The translations under genes and the position numbers were made by a program. Positions 35,937 through 45,909 of a DNA stretch of 64,000 nucleotides are shown here, one piece after another (the stretch's first letter is position 1; each line of letters starts with the position of its first letter). This DNA is from QNYZ01 sp964577615 (GTDB lineage Bacteria; Desulfobacterota; Desulfobacteria; Desulfobacterales; QNYZ01). A model generated the notes under the pieces. That model was not told where the DNA came from. It saw nothing but the letters and a program-made list of their open reading frames with translations, and did no database searches. The stretch is from positions 1-64,000 of the forward strand of contig CAZNZW010000003.1 of NCBI GenBank assembly GCA_964577615.1, in the 5' to 3' direction.

Positions 35937-37115
35937 ATGAAGACGATGATCGTTTCAATGGCTGCATTGGTTATGGTTCTGTTGGGTTCCCACCCGGCAG
36001 GCAGCATGGATAAGCCCATGAATAAAAACCCGGCCACCGGTAAAATGGCGCCGCAAATGGCCGGTCAATCCGAAATCACCCGGTCCGCGGTCTTTGCCGG
36101 TGGGTGTTTCTGGTGTACGGAATCCGATTTTGAAAAAGTGGCCGGCGTTCTCGAGGCCATATCGGGGTACACGGGCGGACATGTGGATAATCCCACTTAC
36201 CGGCAGGTGTCCGCAGGCGGGACCGGGCACGTGGAAGCGGTCAGGGTGATATACGACCCGGCCAGAATAACATACGCGGAACTGCTCGATGTTTTCTGGC
36301 ACCATGTGGACCCCACCGATGGCGGGGGGCAGTTTGTGGATCGGGGCGCGCAATACCGGAGCGTGATTTTTTATGCCGACGACCGCGAGCAGAAAATGGC
36401 CGAGGCATCCAGAAAACAACTGGCGGCCACGGCCCATTTTAAGAAACCGATCGTGACCGATATTCTTCCCCTGAAAACCTTTTATCCGGCCGAAGAATAT
36501 CACCAGAACTATTACAGAAAAAATCCGATTCGATATCACTGGTATCGCTCGAGGTCGGGCAGGGATCAGTTTCTGAAAAAAACCTGGCCGGCCAAAAAGG
36601 CCCATGCGATGACAAAAGACAGAAAGAAAGAAGGGAAAATGGAAAAAACCAGCCGGATATCCACCCGGTACAAGATTCCGAGTGATGATAAATTGCGCAA
36701 AACATTGTCGCCCCTGCAGTATAAAGTAACCCGGCAGGAGGGAACGGAGCCCCCGTTTAACAACGAATACTGGAACAACCACGCGCCGGGAATCTATATC
36801 GATATCGTCTCGGGCGAACCGCTTTTCAGCTCCACGGATAAATTTGATTCCGGAACCGGGTGGCCCAGTTTCATTCGGCCGATCGATGCGGAAAATGTTG
36901 TGGAAAAGGTAGATAAGCGTTTTTTTACAGTGCGCACCGAAGTGCGAAGCAAACACGGCGATTCACACCTGGGGCATGTATTCAACGATGGTCCGCCGCC
37001 GACCGGATTGCGGTATTGTATCAATTCCGCGGCGTTGCGGTTTGTCCCGGTTAAAGATCTGGAAGAGAAAGGGTATGGAAAATATCGGGCGCTGTTTGAC
37101 AATCAGAATAACTGA
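35937..37115 (+). CDS. msrAB: Periplasmic methionine sulfoxide reductase MsrAB fusion
   Basis: 392 residues, with GGAGG 7 bases before the ATG. A signal peptide (residues 1-23) exports it. The MsrA domain has the catalytic AGGCFWCTES near residue 60 and YHQNYYRKNP; the MsrB domain (residues ~240-385) has TGWPSF, HLGHVFNDGPPPTGLRYCINSAALRF with its catalytic Cys. The zinc CxxC pairs of many MsrB proteins are absent (VSGEPLF in place of CGxPLF). It repairs both Met-sulfoxide epimers outside the cytoplasm, fitting a cell that also makes HtrA and cytochrome bd against oxygen stress. Confidence 0.95.
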   Translation: MKTMIVSMAALVMVLLGSHPAGSMDKPMNKNPATGKMAPQMAGQSEITRSAVFAGGCFWCTESDFEKVAGVLEAISGYTGGHVDNPTYRQVSAGGTGHVEAVRVIYDPARITYAELLDVFWHHVDPTDGGGQFVDRGAQYRSVIFYADDREQKMAEASRKQLAATAHFKKPIVTDILPLKTFYPAEEYHQNYYRKNPIRYHWYRSRSGRDQFLKKTWPAKKAHAMTKDRKKEGKMEKTSRISTRYKIPSDDKLRKTLSPLQYKVTRQEGTEPPFNNEYWNNHAPGIYIDIVSGEPLFSSTDKFDSGTGWPSFIRPIDAENVVEKVDKRFFTVRTEVRSKHGDSHLGHVFNDGPPPTGLRYCINSAALRFVPVKDLEEKGYGKYRALFDNQNN

Positions 37116-37275
37116 GAGAGATGAATGATGAAGATATTTTTGATTGCCCCGTCGTGTGGCCGGGGGTACCCTTTCTGTTCAATAACATGATGGGGGCCAG
37201 TCAACTCTGGGGCCGCTGAAAGGCTCCGCAAAGTGACAAGTGGATAGACGTATCTGTCATCATGGGTAATTGTTA

Positions 37276-37304
37276 TTGACACCCGAAACGATTTTCGCCA
37301 TACA
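37276..37304 (+). promoter_or_regulatory. Candidate adk promoter
   Basis: A perfect TTGACA (37276-37281) lies 17 bases before CATACA (37299-37304), a weak -10. The adk start is about 100 bases further on, with a strong AAAGGAGG ribosome site. The rest of the 290-base gap shows no clear gene. Confidence 0.4.
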
Positions 37305-37406
37305 GGATAAAGCCTTTCAGGCATATCCGGTTGCCAGCTTTTAATCTGTTTCATTCACTGTCGTCCGATTTAGAGATCAACTCAAAAAGGGTAAAGGAGG
37401 TAAGGC

Positions 37407-38069
37407 ATGCGTCTCATTCTATTGGGTGGCCCGGGTGCGGGCAAGGGAACTCAGGCAAATAACATCAAGGAAAAGTATCAGATCCCCCAGATCTCCACCG
37501 GGGACATGCTGCGGGCGGCCGTCAAGGCCGGGACGGAACTGGGCAAAGAAGCCAAAAAGTTCATGGATGCCGGTCAGCTGGTTACCGATGAGGTCATTAT
37601 CGGCCTGGTCAGGGAACGGATCAAAGAACCCGATTGCCGGAAAGGATTCCTTTTTGACGGGTTTCCCCGGACCATCCCCCAGGCGGATGCCATGAAAGCC
37701 GTGGGCGTACCCATCGACGCAGTGGTGGATATTGATGTCCCGGATGAAGAGATCATCAAGCGGATGAGCGGCCGGCGCGCCCACCTGGCCAGCGGCAGGA
37801 CGTATCATGTTGTTTTCAATCCGCCCAGGGTGGCAGGCAAAGACGATATTACCGGCGAGCCCCTGGTCCAGCGGGATGACGATAAAGAAGAAACGGTTAA
37901 AAAACGGCTGGAAGTCTATCACAGCCAGACCGAGCCGCTGATCGATTATTATAAAAGCTGGGAAAAATCGGGCGATACGGCCGCCCCCAGATATTTTCGG
38001 ATTGAGGGCGTGGGAAAAGTGGCAGAAATCCGGGATAAAATTTTCGAGGCGCTGGACACAATCGCATAA
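37407..38069 (+). CDS. adk: Adenylate kinase
   Basis: 220 residues. GGPGAGKGTQ is the P-loop; STGDMLRAAVKAGTELG, GFPRTIPQADAM and the LID region RRAHLASGRTYHVVFNPPRV follow. The LID lacks the four zinc Cys, as in most Gram-negative enzymes. It balances AMP, ADP and ATP. It stands alone rather than in the ribosomal-protein operon. Confidence 0.97.
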   Translation: MRLILLGGPGAGKGTQANNIKEKYQIPQISTGDMLRAAVKAGTELGKEAKKFMDAGQLVTDEVIIGLVRERIKEPDCRKGFLFDGFPRTIPQADAMKAVGVPIDAVVDIDVPDEEIIKRMSGRRAHLASGRTYHVVFNPPRVAGKDDITGEPLVQRDDDKEETVKKRLEVYHSQTEPLIDYYKSWEKSGDTAAPRYFRIEGVGKVAEIRDKIFEALDTIA

Positions 38070-38586
38070 TCAGCTGAACCGGCCGCGATGGCGGGGGCCT
38101 CAGACGGTTACCCTGCCGGGGCATTCCCGGGCCCGCATCCACAATGCCCATGTATCCGCCGGGGCCGATCGTCGGGATCGGTGTCGGTGGATATCCCCGG
38201 TTTGTTAATCCGGCGGTCTTCTTGATCTGGACACCCCTGTCCGTGCGGCCAAACGGATTGAATTGTAATTCACGTAATATCGATTACATTCCTGTTTTTT
38301 TCCCGCCGCCGCCATATGCGCACCGTCTCTCCCACTGACGCCTCCCACATTCATTTTAAGCTGCAATAACGATACGATATAAAATCGCAAAACTGCGGCC
38401 GGCAGCGGGACCTTCCATCCCGAGCCGCTTTCTCAAAGCGGTACAAGAATTGCATTTCTGAAAAAGAATCCGAACAGCGGCCATCTGGCCACCATCCAAA
38501 GGCGGAAATCCGTGTCCATTTCGAGATCAGCGTGACAGGCCGGTTTTCTTCCTGTTGAAAAATATAAAGGATTTCCCATAAAATAT
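38070..38586. other. 517-base region without a convincing gene
   Basis: No frame here looks coding. It holds a small hairpin CCGCTTT-CTC-AAAGCGG (38425-38441) and becomes AT-rich close to the histidine kinase start, where its promoter should lie. A short transcript around the hairpin cannot be excluded. Confidence 0.4.
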
Positions 38587-40206
38587 ATGATTCAGAAAGC
38601 TGGTTCTGAAATGATCCCATCCGATATCGAAATGGATAATATTCATTGCCGATCCTGCAGCCGGGAAGCCGGCGGCAATGCGTATCAACAGCCGGAAAAG
38701 AGCCAAAACAAACTGCCGGTGGGGGATCGTGGCGCGATTGTTGATGATTTAAAACCCTGGTATACCCTCGTGCTGGACCGGGACTTTAAAATTATTTCCG
38801 GAAAGGGCCACCTGGATAAATATGCGCCGGCAGAACCATCGGATAATTTTCTCGATTTCCTCGATGAAAACGGGAAATCCGATTTTAAAAAAGTGGTCGC
38901 CGGCCTTCGCCCGGATCGTATCTTCACCCGATATTTTGTCCTGACCGGCCGGTACCCGCTGGAAATGTTGATTGTCGTCAGAAATGCCGGCTACGATCTG
39001 CTCTATCGAAGCACGGCGCAAAAACCCAACCCGCTCAAACGGATGTCGCTGCTCTATCGACACTTTTTAACCAGTGCGGAAGGGGCGGTTTTCGTTGATC
39101 CGGATGGGGATATCATCGATGCCAACCGGTCCTTTCTGAATCTTTACGGATACACGCTGGATGAAGTCACCGGCCGGAACCTGACGATATTGACCCCCAA
39201 TCCGCATCAGGTATCAAATTATAACGAGATGTGGCGCTGCCTGACGGATAAGGATATCGGCTCCTGGACCGGCGAGATGACCAATTGCAAAAAAAATGGT
39301 GACGAAGTCACCGTTTTGCTTTCGGCCAGCTCGATTTTCGATTCATCGGCAAATGTAGTGGGATATATCAGTCACCACCATGATATAACGGAAAGAAAAA
39401 AACACGAAGAGGCGCTGCACAAAAGAGATGTCGAACTGGAGATGAAAAACCGGGAGCTGGAAAAACTCAACCAGCTCAAGAGCGACCTGATGGCCATTAC
39501 CTCGCATGATTTAAAATCGCCCATTGCGGCCATGATCGGATATGCGGATCTGATCAAAGGATATATGGACCAGATGCCAAAAGAAAAGATCCGCCATTAT
39601 CTGGACCGGGTGATGGATGCCGGACACCGGCAGCTTAAATTTATCAATGACCTTCTCGATCTGTATAAATTTGAATCCGACGCATTCGTCCTTGATAAAA
39701 AACCGGTGCGCCTTGATGAACTTCTGGCCGAAACCGTTGAAATTAATACCATGGCCGGGAAAATTAAATCGGTGAAAATCGATCTGGTGATCGAAGCCGG
39801 CCCGGATCTGGTCATGGCTGACGGCGTGCGGATGCAGCAGGTGTTTAATAACCTTTTGTCCAACGCGGTTAAATTTTCTTCGGAAGGGGCGCAAATCGAC
39901 GTTCATTATCGAAAAACCGCGGACAACCGGATCCAGATCACCGTTGATGACCAGGGCCCCGGGATTGCCGAAACCGATCGGGAGCGTATTTTCGATCGCT
40001 ACTATCAGATCGGGGACAAAGAGAATGGCTCTGAACGGTTGCATGGCGCCGGCCTGGGATTGTATATTGCCAGGCATATCGTCGGCTTTCACGACGGCAC
40101 GCTGCGGGTGGAGAACCGTCCGGATCGTGGCTGCCGGTTTATCATGGAAATCCCCCTGGCCGAACCGGAAAATAGCCAGGCGCCCAGACCTACCGCCATC
40201 GGCTGA
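38587..40206 (+). CDS. PAS-domain sensor histidine kinase
   Basis: 539 residues, no membrane segment. Residues ~45-145 are an unassigned sensory region (WYTLVLDRDFKIISGKGH); residues ~160-280 are a PAS domain (EGAVFVDPDGDIIDANRSFLNLYGYTLDEVTG) followed by a coiled linker. The HisKA box is SHDLKSPIAAMIGYADL with the phospho-accepting His. The ATPase domain has FNNLLSNAVKFS (N box), VDDQGPGIAETDRERIFDRYYQ (G1) and HGAGLGLYIARHIV (G2). It is a cytoplasmic sensor that very likely phosphorylates the response regulator 39 bases downstream. Confidence 0.94.
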   Translation: MIQKAGSEMIPSDIEMDNIHCRSCSREAGGNAYQQPEKSQNKLPVGDRGAIVDDLKPWYTLVLDRDFKIISGKGHLDKYAPAEPSDNFLDFLDENGKSDFKKVVAGLRPDRIFTRYFVLTGRYPLEMLIVVRNAGYDLLYRSTAQKPNPLKRMSLLYRHFLTSAEGAVFVDPDGDIIDANRSFLNLYGYTLDEVTGRNLTILTPNPHQVSNYNEMWRCLTDKDIGSWTGEMTNCKKNGDEVTVLLSASSIFDSSANVVGYISHHHDITERKKHEEALHKRDVELEMKNRELEKLNQLKSDLMAITSHDLKSPIAAMIGYADLIKGYMDQMPKEKIRHYLDRVMDAGHRQLKFINDLLDLYKFESDAFVLDKKPVRLDELLAETVEINTMAGKIKSVKIDLVIEAGPDLVMADGVRMQQVFNNLLSNAVKFSSEGAQIDVHYRKTADNRIQITVDDQGPGIAETDRERIFDRYYQIGDKENGSERLHGAGLGLYIARHIVGFHDGTLRVENRPDRGCRFIMEIPLAEPENSQAPRPTAIG

Positions 40207-40245
40207 GTTGGCAGGTCTGAACCGATTTTTCCATCGGGAGACATA

Positions 40246-41145
40246 ATGAGTGATTATACCATCTTGGTAGTAGACGATGAATCCGCGCAGCATGAAATTC
40301 TGGATGAGCACCTGCGTCTGGCCGGTTACCGGCGCCGCCACGCCATTAACGGTGCCGATGCACTTAAAACAGTTGCCGAGGAAAAACCGGATCTGATTTT
40401 GATGGATGTCCAGATGCCGGTAATGGACGGATTCGAGACCCTGACGGCGATGAGGGATAAATTGGGAATAACCGATATTCCGGTACTTTTTTTAAGCAAT
40501 TTTTCCCAGAATGAATTAAAAATAAAAGGATTGGATCTGGGTGCGGATGATTATATCACCAAACCGTTTAACAGCACCGAACTGATCTCCCGGATCCGCG
40601 CGGCACTGCGGCGGGCCGGATGCCGCCGGCCGGCCCAGGGGGCAATGGCGGGAGATCTGACCGATATCGGTCTGTCGGATCTTCTGCAGACCATGGAACT
40701 CGGGTCAAAGACCGCTCACATCCGGCTAAATGACATCAACGGTGAAATCTTCATTCGTAAAGGGATGCTGGTGCACGCCCGGTTGGGGAGCGCTTCAGGA
40801 AAATCAGCACTGGAACGGATATTTTTTCTGGAAAAAGGCCGTTTTTCCATCACGTTCAATCAATTGCCCGACGATATTCCCCAAAATCCCCAGGCCCTGA
40901 CATCTGTTCTAATGGCCACTCTGGCCGGAGTGGACGAGGTGCGCGAGATCGTTTCCAGGCTGCGGGGCGATCAGACCCGGGTCACCGCCGACGCGCCACT
41001 GACAACGTTCCCCGCCATTGAACCGTTCCGGACCCTGCTTCCCCTTCGTATCGTTGACCTGATGCTGCTGATGGCCGGAGAACTCAAGCAGAATATCAGA
41101 GCCATCGTTAAGGCGATGGCCAGAAAGGAGCTCATCGTCGTCTGA
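40246..41145 (+). CDS. Response regulator with PATAN (DUF4388) output
   Basis: 299 residues, GGGAG upstream of the ATG. The REC domain (1-125) has VVDDE, the phospho-accepting Asp in LILMDVQMPVMDGFE, and the Lys in DYITKPF. Residues ~135-240 match the PATAN domain (GDLTDIGLSDLLQTMELGSKTAHIRL...GEIFIRKGMLVHARLG), a protein-interaction module common in deltaproteobacterial and cyanobacterial regulators. No DNA-binding domain, so output is by protein contact. It forms an operon with the histidine kinase. Confidence 0.93.
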   Translation: MSDYTILVVDDESAQHEILDEHLRLAGYRRRHAINGADALKTVAEEKPDLILMDVQMPVMDGFETLTAMRDKLGITDIPVLFLSNFSQNELKIKGLDLGADDYITKPFNSTELISRIRAALRRAGCRRPAQGAMAGDLTDIGLSDLLQTMELGSKTAHIRLNDINGEIFIRKGMLVHARLGSASGKSALERIFFLEKGRFSITFNQLPDDIPQNPQALTSVLMATLAGVDEVREIVSRLRGDQTRVTADAPLTTFPAIEPFRTLLPLRIVDLMLLMAGELKQNIRAIVKAMARKELIVV

Positions 41146-41246
41146 CTCGTATTGTCTGGCAATCATCGAAATAGGCAGCCCGTCTTCTCCGCAAGCGGTG
41201 CCGGGCGGAATGGATTAATTTTATCGCCGTGACAAAGCCCCGGCCA

Positions 41247-41753
41247 TCAGGTGTCACCGAGATGTTTGACCAGATGGCCCAGCTCGGGAAAAATCAGGGC
41301 CTGACAGGCCAGCTGGCAGGCTTTCAGACTGCCCGGCATGCAGAAAACCGCCGCCCGGCCGTTGATCACGCCGGCAGCGGCTCTGGACATCACCGCTGCG
41401 GAACCGATCTGCGCGTAGCTCAGTTGGGCAAAAAGCGGTCCAAAGGCGCTCAGTTCCTTGGTAAACAACGGAGAGACGGCCTCGACAGACACGTCCGCAG
41501 GGGTAATTCCGGTCCCCCCCGTCACTATTATTACCTGGCTGCCGGCTGCCATCGCCTTGTTAACCGCGTCGCCAATGGCGGTGGCATCATCGGGAATCAC
41601 CCGGTGGTAAACGACGTCATGCCCGGCTTCCCGTGCGGCTGCGGCGATCCACAGGCCGCTCTCGTCATCTTCCAGGGAACGGGTCGTCGACGCAGTGACA
41701 ATACCCAGAGAAATTTTTCGGGGGGCCTTCTGTTTGTGTCCTGTTACGCCCAT
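41247..41753 (-). CDS. moaB: Molybdenum cofactor protein MoaB/MogA family
   Basis: 168 residues from the ATG at 41753, chosen because AAAGG lies 8 bases upstream. SLGIVTASTTRSLEDDESG, VIIVTGGTGITPADVSVEAV and GRAAVFCMPGSLKACQLA match the molybdopterin-binding MoaB/MogA fold, with the TGGTG loop and acidic D residues. It would adenylate molybdopterin or assist in that step. Convergent with the response regulator gene. Confidence 0.93.
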   Translation of the reverse strand: MGVTGHKQKAPRKISLGIVTASTTRSLEDDESGLWIAAAAREAGHDVVYHRVIPDDATAIGDAVNKAMAAGSQVIIVTGGTGITPADVSVEAVSPLFTKELSAFGPLFAQLSYAQIGSAAVMSRAAAGVINGRAAVFCMPGSLKACQLACQALIFPELGHLVKHLGDT

Positions 41754-42220
41754 GGTCGGCATCCTTTGCGAGTATGATATTTATAAGGTCTGTCCGGACC
41801 CTGTATCCCGGAAAGGCTTAAGTATAGCATCTAAGCCGGGCCGTTGAAAGAGTCTCTACACAAACGGCCCGGACAAAAGACCGGGCCCCCGCTCCGGCCG
41901 CTTGCCATTTAAAACTCTGAAGCATGATTTTCGCGTCAGGTTTTCTTATTTTTCTTTTGGCAGAAACATGTCACTTCCACGGAGACAGATAAATATCGGC
42001 TGTTGAGTCGAAAAAATACGTCCGGGATTCCGGATTAATGTATTGCTTTACCCGGGATTTTCTGTAATTCTCACTCAATTTTCACAAGATTGCCGTCTGC
42101 CACGATGTCAGGGGGCTGTTGGCGGATATCCCCCTTTCAGCGGGTTTGAATATATTTATCACCGCCGGGAAAAATGATACGATCACTTTACGTTCACACC
42201 ATTTTTTGCGAAGGGGCCAG
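41754..42220. other. Divergent intergenic region moaB/DUF2279
   Basis: These 467 bases carry no gene. A TATACT on the minus strand (41826-41821) is a possible -10 for moaB but no -35 fits well. The GC-rich hairpin set at 41836-41887 is described separately. Confidence 0.45.
41836..41887. repeat. Three complementary segments, alternative hairpins upstream of moaB
   Basis: CCGGGCCGTT (41836-41845) is an exact complement of AACGGCCCGG (41863-41872), and part of the latter, GGCCCGG, is also complementary to CCGGGCC (41881-41887). The middle segment can pair with only one neighbour at a time. No T-run follows on either strand. Confidence 0.65.
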
Positions 42221-43117
42221 ATGATAACCGAGTACTTTTCTGTAAAAACTATTACCTTCCTGTGCATTTTTGTTCTTTCAATGCCATTGTCAGCATCCGC
42301 CGGTCAGGAGAACCCTATCGGTACCGCCGCAACGGCCGGCCAACCTGTTCAAGGTGCTGAAACCGGTGAAAACGGCTGGTGGGCAGGGTTGCCCAAAGAA
42401 AAAAAGATGCTCTACACCACTTCGGTATCGGCCGCCGCCATTGCCATCTGGGGGCTGGCCACGTGGGACTATGGCTCATCCGGGCTGCATGGCAGCGACG
42501 AGGGGTTTTTCGAGGCAGATGCCAAATACGGCGGTGCCGATAAGTGCGGACATTTTTTTGCATCTTATGCGTTTTCCGATGCCTTGACGGGCCTCTATCA
42601 CGGATTTGGTTACGATTCCCGGGTCGCCAGCCGCTACGGCGTTCTCTCCGCCTGGCTGGTGCAGGCTTTCATGGAACTTGGAGACGCCACCAGTGAATCC
42701 CAGGGGTTTTCCAACGAGGATATGCTGATGAATACCCTGGGGTGTTTAACCAGCCTGGCCATGCAGAAATATCCCGATCTGGACCGGAAAATTGATTTTC
42801 GGGTCGAATATGTCTTTAATGTTGCCGTTGGCGGTATTTTTGACGATTATACCAATCAGTATTATTCCATGGTATTGAAACTGGACGGTTTTGATGCCAT
42901 CAAAAACAATTTTCTCAAATACCTTGAATTCAGTGTCGGGTATTATTCCCGGGGCTATGACAACGACAGTGTGGCCAAAAAAAGATCCATCTATGCCGGT
43001 GTCAGTCTCAATCTTTCCCGGCTGCTTTTCCGGAAGGGTTATCAGAAAACCGGAAAGCTGTTTGAGTATTTTCAACTCCCCTATACGGTGATCAAGGCTT
43101 CCCGCGATCTTGATTAA
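42221..43117 (+). CDS. DUF2279 (YfiM-like) exported protein
   Basis: 298 residues from the ATG at 42221 (AAGGGG upstream). A signal peptide (FLCIFVLSMPLSASA) is followed by the DUF2279 pattern: KYGGADKCGHFFASYAFSDAL, RYGVLSAWLVQAFMELGDATSESQGFSNEDMLMNTLG. The conserved Gly-Ala-Asp-Lys-x-Gly-His motif suggests a metal or lipid site but the family has no known function. The rest is beta-rich, probably periplasmic or outer-membrane associated. Confidence 0.85.
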   Translation: MITEYFSVKTITFLCIFVLSMPLSASAGQENPIGTAATAGQPVQGAETGENGWWAGLPKEKKMLYTTSVSAAAIAIWGLATWDYGSSGLHGSDEGFFEADAKYGGADKCGHFFASYAFSDALTGLYHGFGYDSRVASRYGVLSAWLVQAFMELGDATSESQGFSNEDMLMNTLGCLTSLAMQKYPDLDRKIDFRVEYVFNVAVGGIFDDYTNQYYSMVLKLDGFDAIKNNFLKYLEFSVGYYSRGYDNDSVAKKRSIYAGVSLNLSRLLFRKGYQKTGKLFEYFQLPYTVIKASRDLD

Positions 43118-43276
43118 GGCAGTCATTTCCGGTCAGCTCCGGGATTGATTCTATCAACATGTTCTGTCGGGAATCTGAATTGAAAACCGGCCGATCCATC
43201 CTTACCTTATAATTTAACACTCACCGGTGGCGGCTCTGTCACCTGCCGCCGCCATCATCATTATGGCGGGGATGCC

Positions 43277-45868
43277 ATGCTGTTAAAGAACCTGTTTCGA
43301 CACTGGACCTACCAGGTTTTTTCTCCGGGGACCGTTCTGCAGGAAAAATACGAGGCTTTCAAGGCCCTGCTGGCCCATGACAAGGCCGCACACGAAGTCA
43401 TGGCCGAGCTGGAGGACATCTATTACAATCAGGAACGGGTCGATTTTTCGCAGATCACGCAAAAAGTCGGTCAATTGTCTGAAGATGTCCGGGGAATAGT
43501 CGAAAATCTGGTCCGGATGTGCCCGCTGCGCTATCAGGATCTTCCCGGTTATTATAAAAAAATAGACGCCTATATCCGCTTCATGCTGGTCCCGCCGGCC
43601 GCCGGGGTTTCCCCGCCCTATACCCTCGGTATGTCCGACATTCTAAAACACGGCCCGGCCATGGCAGGGGGCAAGGCATTTAACCTGGCCACTCTTTCAG
43701 ACCGGCTCGATCTGCCTGTTCCGGCCGGATTTGCCATCTCCACTCAGGCCACCCATCTTTTTCTGGCAACCAACCGGTTAAGGCCCCGTATCAACGCCGT
43801 GCTGGCCGGCCTCGACATTCAGTCCGCGGCGTCACTGGAAAAGGCTTCCCGTGAAATCATTGGCTGGATTATGGCCGCTGCAATACCACCCGAGATTGAG
43901 GCCGCCGTTGACGCCGCCCGCCGGGCCTGCACGTGGCAGCAGCCGGACGATCTGCGCCTGGCTGTCCGCAGCAGCGCCGTTGCCGAGGATGGCCGGTCTT
44001 CCTTTGCCGGGCAGTACCATACGGAACTCAATGTTTCCGCAGCCGGTATTCTTCGGGCCTACCAAAAGGTCATTGCCAGTAAATATGCCCCCCGGGCCCT
44101 GTATTATCGCATTAACCATGGCCTGTCCGACGAAGAAACCCCCATGGCGGCGCTGGTTCTGGAAATGATCGATGCCCGGGCAAGTGGCGTCATGTATACC
44201 CGCCGGCCCGATGATCCCGATGCGGATCATCTCGACATCCACGCCGTCTGGGGGCTGGGTGAACGGCTCGTCGGCGGCGAGACAGCGGCGGATATTTTCC
44301 GTCTCTCCCGGTCGGATCCGCCTGAAATAGAAACCCGGCAGATCAGCGAAAAAACAGATCAGATGATACACTCTCCGGCCGGCGGCACGCGGGTGGTGCC
44401 CGTGTCCGAAGAAAAAAGACAGGTTCCCTGCCTGGGAACCCGCGGGGTCCTGGCTCTGGCGGCGTGGGGGCTGCGGATTGAAGCCTGTTACGGTACGCCC
44501 CAGGATGTGGAGTGGTGCCGCGACGGTAACGGTCATTTCTTTGTTCTGCAGTCACGGCCGCTGAACATCGAATCGGTCGAGCCTGATCGCCTCGAATGCC
44601 GCTTTGATGATGTGGAAAAGGCGGTGCTTCTTTCCGGCGGCGAAAAAGCTGCCGGCGGCATCGGTGCCGGCCGGGTATTTACACTCAGCCAGGACTCGGA
44701 TCTTGACGGTCTCCCGGCGGGATCGATCCTGGTAGCCAAAAATTCCCGGCCGCACTATGTCCGGATTTTAGACCGCGTGGCCGCCGTGGTGACCGATACC
44801 GGCAGCGCCGCCGGTCATTTTGCATCGGTGGCCCGCGAATTCGGCATTCCCATGCTCGTTAACACCCGCTCGGCCACCTCCCTTCTTCAGCCGGGGCAGG
44901 AAGTCACAGTTCACGCCGATGACAAAACCATTTACGCGGGTATCATCCCCGCCATGATCGACAGCCCCTGCGCCCGGCGAAATCTCCTGGTCGACAGCCA
45001 TTTTATGCGGAAAATGGAATATATTATGGGGTTTATCTCGCCCCTTGGCATGACGGACCCCGAGGCCGATGATTTCACGGCCGGCGGATGCCGATCTTTG
45101 CACGATATCATCCGGTTTGCCCATGAAAAGGCGGTGGCCGAGATGTTTTCCCAGGGCGACCGCCGCATCACGCGCAAACAGGGTGCCCGGAAGCTGGCCA
45201 CTGACATTCCCATGCAGGTTTACCTTCTCGATGTGGGCAACGGGCTCACGGAAAAACCGGCCGATCCCAGAGCCGTCCGGATCGAAGAGGTCAGGTGCCT
45301 GCCGTTTACGGCTGTCTGGAAAGGGCTTTCTCACCCTGATATTCAGTGGTCGGAGTTTGGCCATTTTGACTGGGCGGAATACGACAAAATCATTATGAAC
45401 GGGGGAATAATCAGCGCGGATTCGGCCCTTTTTTCCAGCTATGCCGTTTTATCGGACCACTATCTGAACCTGGCCTTGAAGTTTGGTTATCACTTTGTGA
45501 TTCTGGATACGATCTGCGGCGAACACGTCGAAGAAAATTACGTTCTCTTTCGTTTTACCGGCGGCGGTGCCGATTATGCCGGCCGCAGCCTTCGGGCTGA
45601 TTTTTTACGCCAGATACTTGACCGGATCGGTTTTTCCGTCGAAGATCGGAAGGGCGATCTGATCAATGCCCGCACCGCCCATGACGACCGGGCGGCCATG
45701 GAAGAAAAGCTCGACTGGATCGGCCGTCTTCTCGGCGCCACGCGGTTGATGGATATGTACCTGAAAGATGCGTCCCAGATTGACGGATTTGTTTCTGATT
45801 TCATGGCGGGACGGTATCATTTCGCGAAGGCCGATGCGGTGGACACTTCCGGTTCGGTCATCGCCTGA
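43277..45868 (+). CDS. PEP-synthase-like protein (PPDK_N plus PEP-utilising domain)
   Basis: 863 residues. Residues 1-115 are an unassigned helical region. Residues ~118-435 are the ATP-grasp pyruvate-phosphate-dikinase N domain (GPAMAGGKAFNLATLSDRLDLPVPAGFAIST, LAVRSSAVAEDGRSSFAGQYHTELNV, DVEWCRDGNGHFFVLQSRPL). Residues ~470-550 are the phosphohistidine domain with DTGSAAGHFASVAREFGIP, His514 catalytic. The C-terminal PEP/pyruvate barrel of true PEP synthase is missing and replaced by ~300 residues I do not recognise. So it probably phosphorylates another substrate through His514. It precedes the phosphatase gene by 41 bases. Confidence 0.85.
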   Translation: MLLKNLFRHWTYQVFSPGTVLQEKYEAFKALLAHDKAAHEVMAELEDIYYNQERVDFSQITQKVGQLSEDVRGIVENLVRMCPLRYQDLPGYYKKIDAYIRFMLVPPAAGVSPPYTLGMSDILKHGPAMAGGKAFNLATLSDRLDLPVPAGFAISTQATHLFLATNRLRPRINAVLAGLDIQSAASLEKASREIIGWIMAAAIPPEIEAAVDAARRACTWQQPDDLRLAVRSSAVAEDGRSSFAGQYHTELNVSAAGILRAYQKVIASKYAPRALYYRINHGLSDEETPMAALVLEMIDARASGVMYTRRPDDPDADHLDIHAVWGLGERLVGGETAADIFRLSRSDPPEIETRQISEKTDQMIHSPAGGTRVVPVSEEKRQVPCLGTRGVLALAAWGLRIEACYGTPQDVEWCRDGNGHFFVLQSRPLNIESVEPDRLECRFDDVEKAVLLSGGEKAAGGIGAGRVFTLSQDSDLDGLPAGSILVAKNSRPHYVRILDRVAAVVTDTGSAAGHFASVAREFGIPMLVNTRSATSLLQPGQEVTVHADDKTIYAGIIPAMIDSPCARRNLLVDSHFMRKMEYIMGFISPLGMTDPEADDFTAGGCRSLHDIIRFAHEKAVAEMFSQGDRRITRKQGARKLATDIPMQVYLLDVGNGLTEKPADPRAVRIEEVRCLPFTAVWKGLSHPDIQWSEFGHFDWAEYDKIIMNGGIISADSALFSSYAVLSDHYLNLALKFGYHFVILDTICGEHVEENYVLFRFTGGGADYAGRSLRADFLRQILDRIGFSVEDRKGDLINARTAHDDRAAMEEKLDWIGRLLGATRLMDMYLKDASQIDGFVSDFMAGRYHFAKADAVDTSGSVIA

Positions 45869-45909
45869 CCGTCGCCGGCGGCCGGCCACCCTGATAGCAA
45901 AGGAGAACC

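Noticed and set aside
37121..37219. 32-codon ORF just after msrAB with GAGAGAG before its ATG
   Set aside because: The sequence has no recognisable helix, motif or composition bias, and the short frame could be chance. Kept only as a remote possibility.
41405..41440. tRNA-like string GCGTAGCTCAGTTGGGC
   Set aside because: It matches a D-arm but there is no acceptor, anticodon or T-arm around it, and it lies inside the moaB reading frame.
43180..43213. TTGAAA and perfect TATAAT before the PEP-synthase-like gene
   Set aside because: The spacing is 22 bases, too long for a standard promoter; TATAAT alone is weak evidence.
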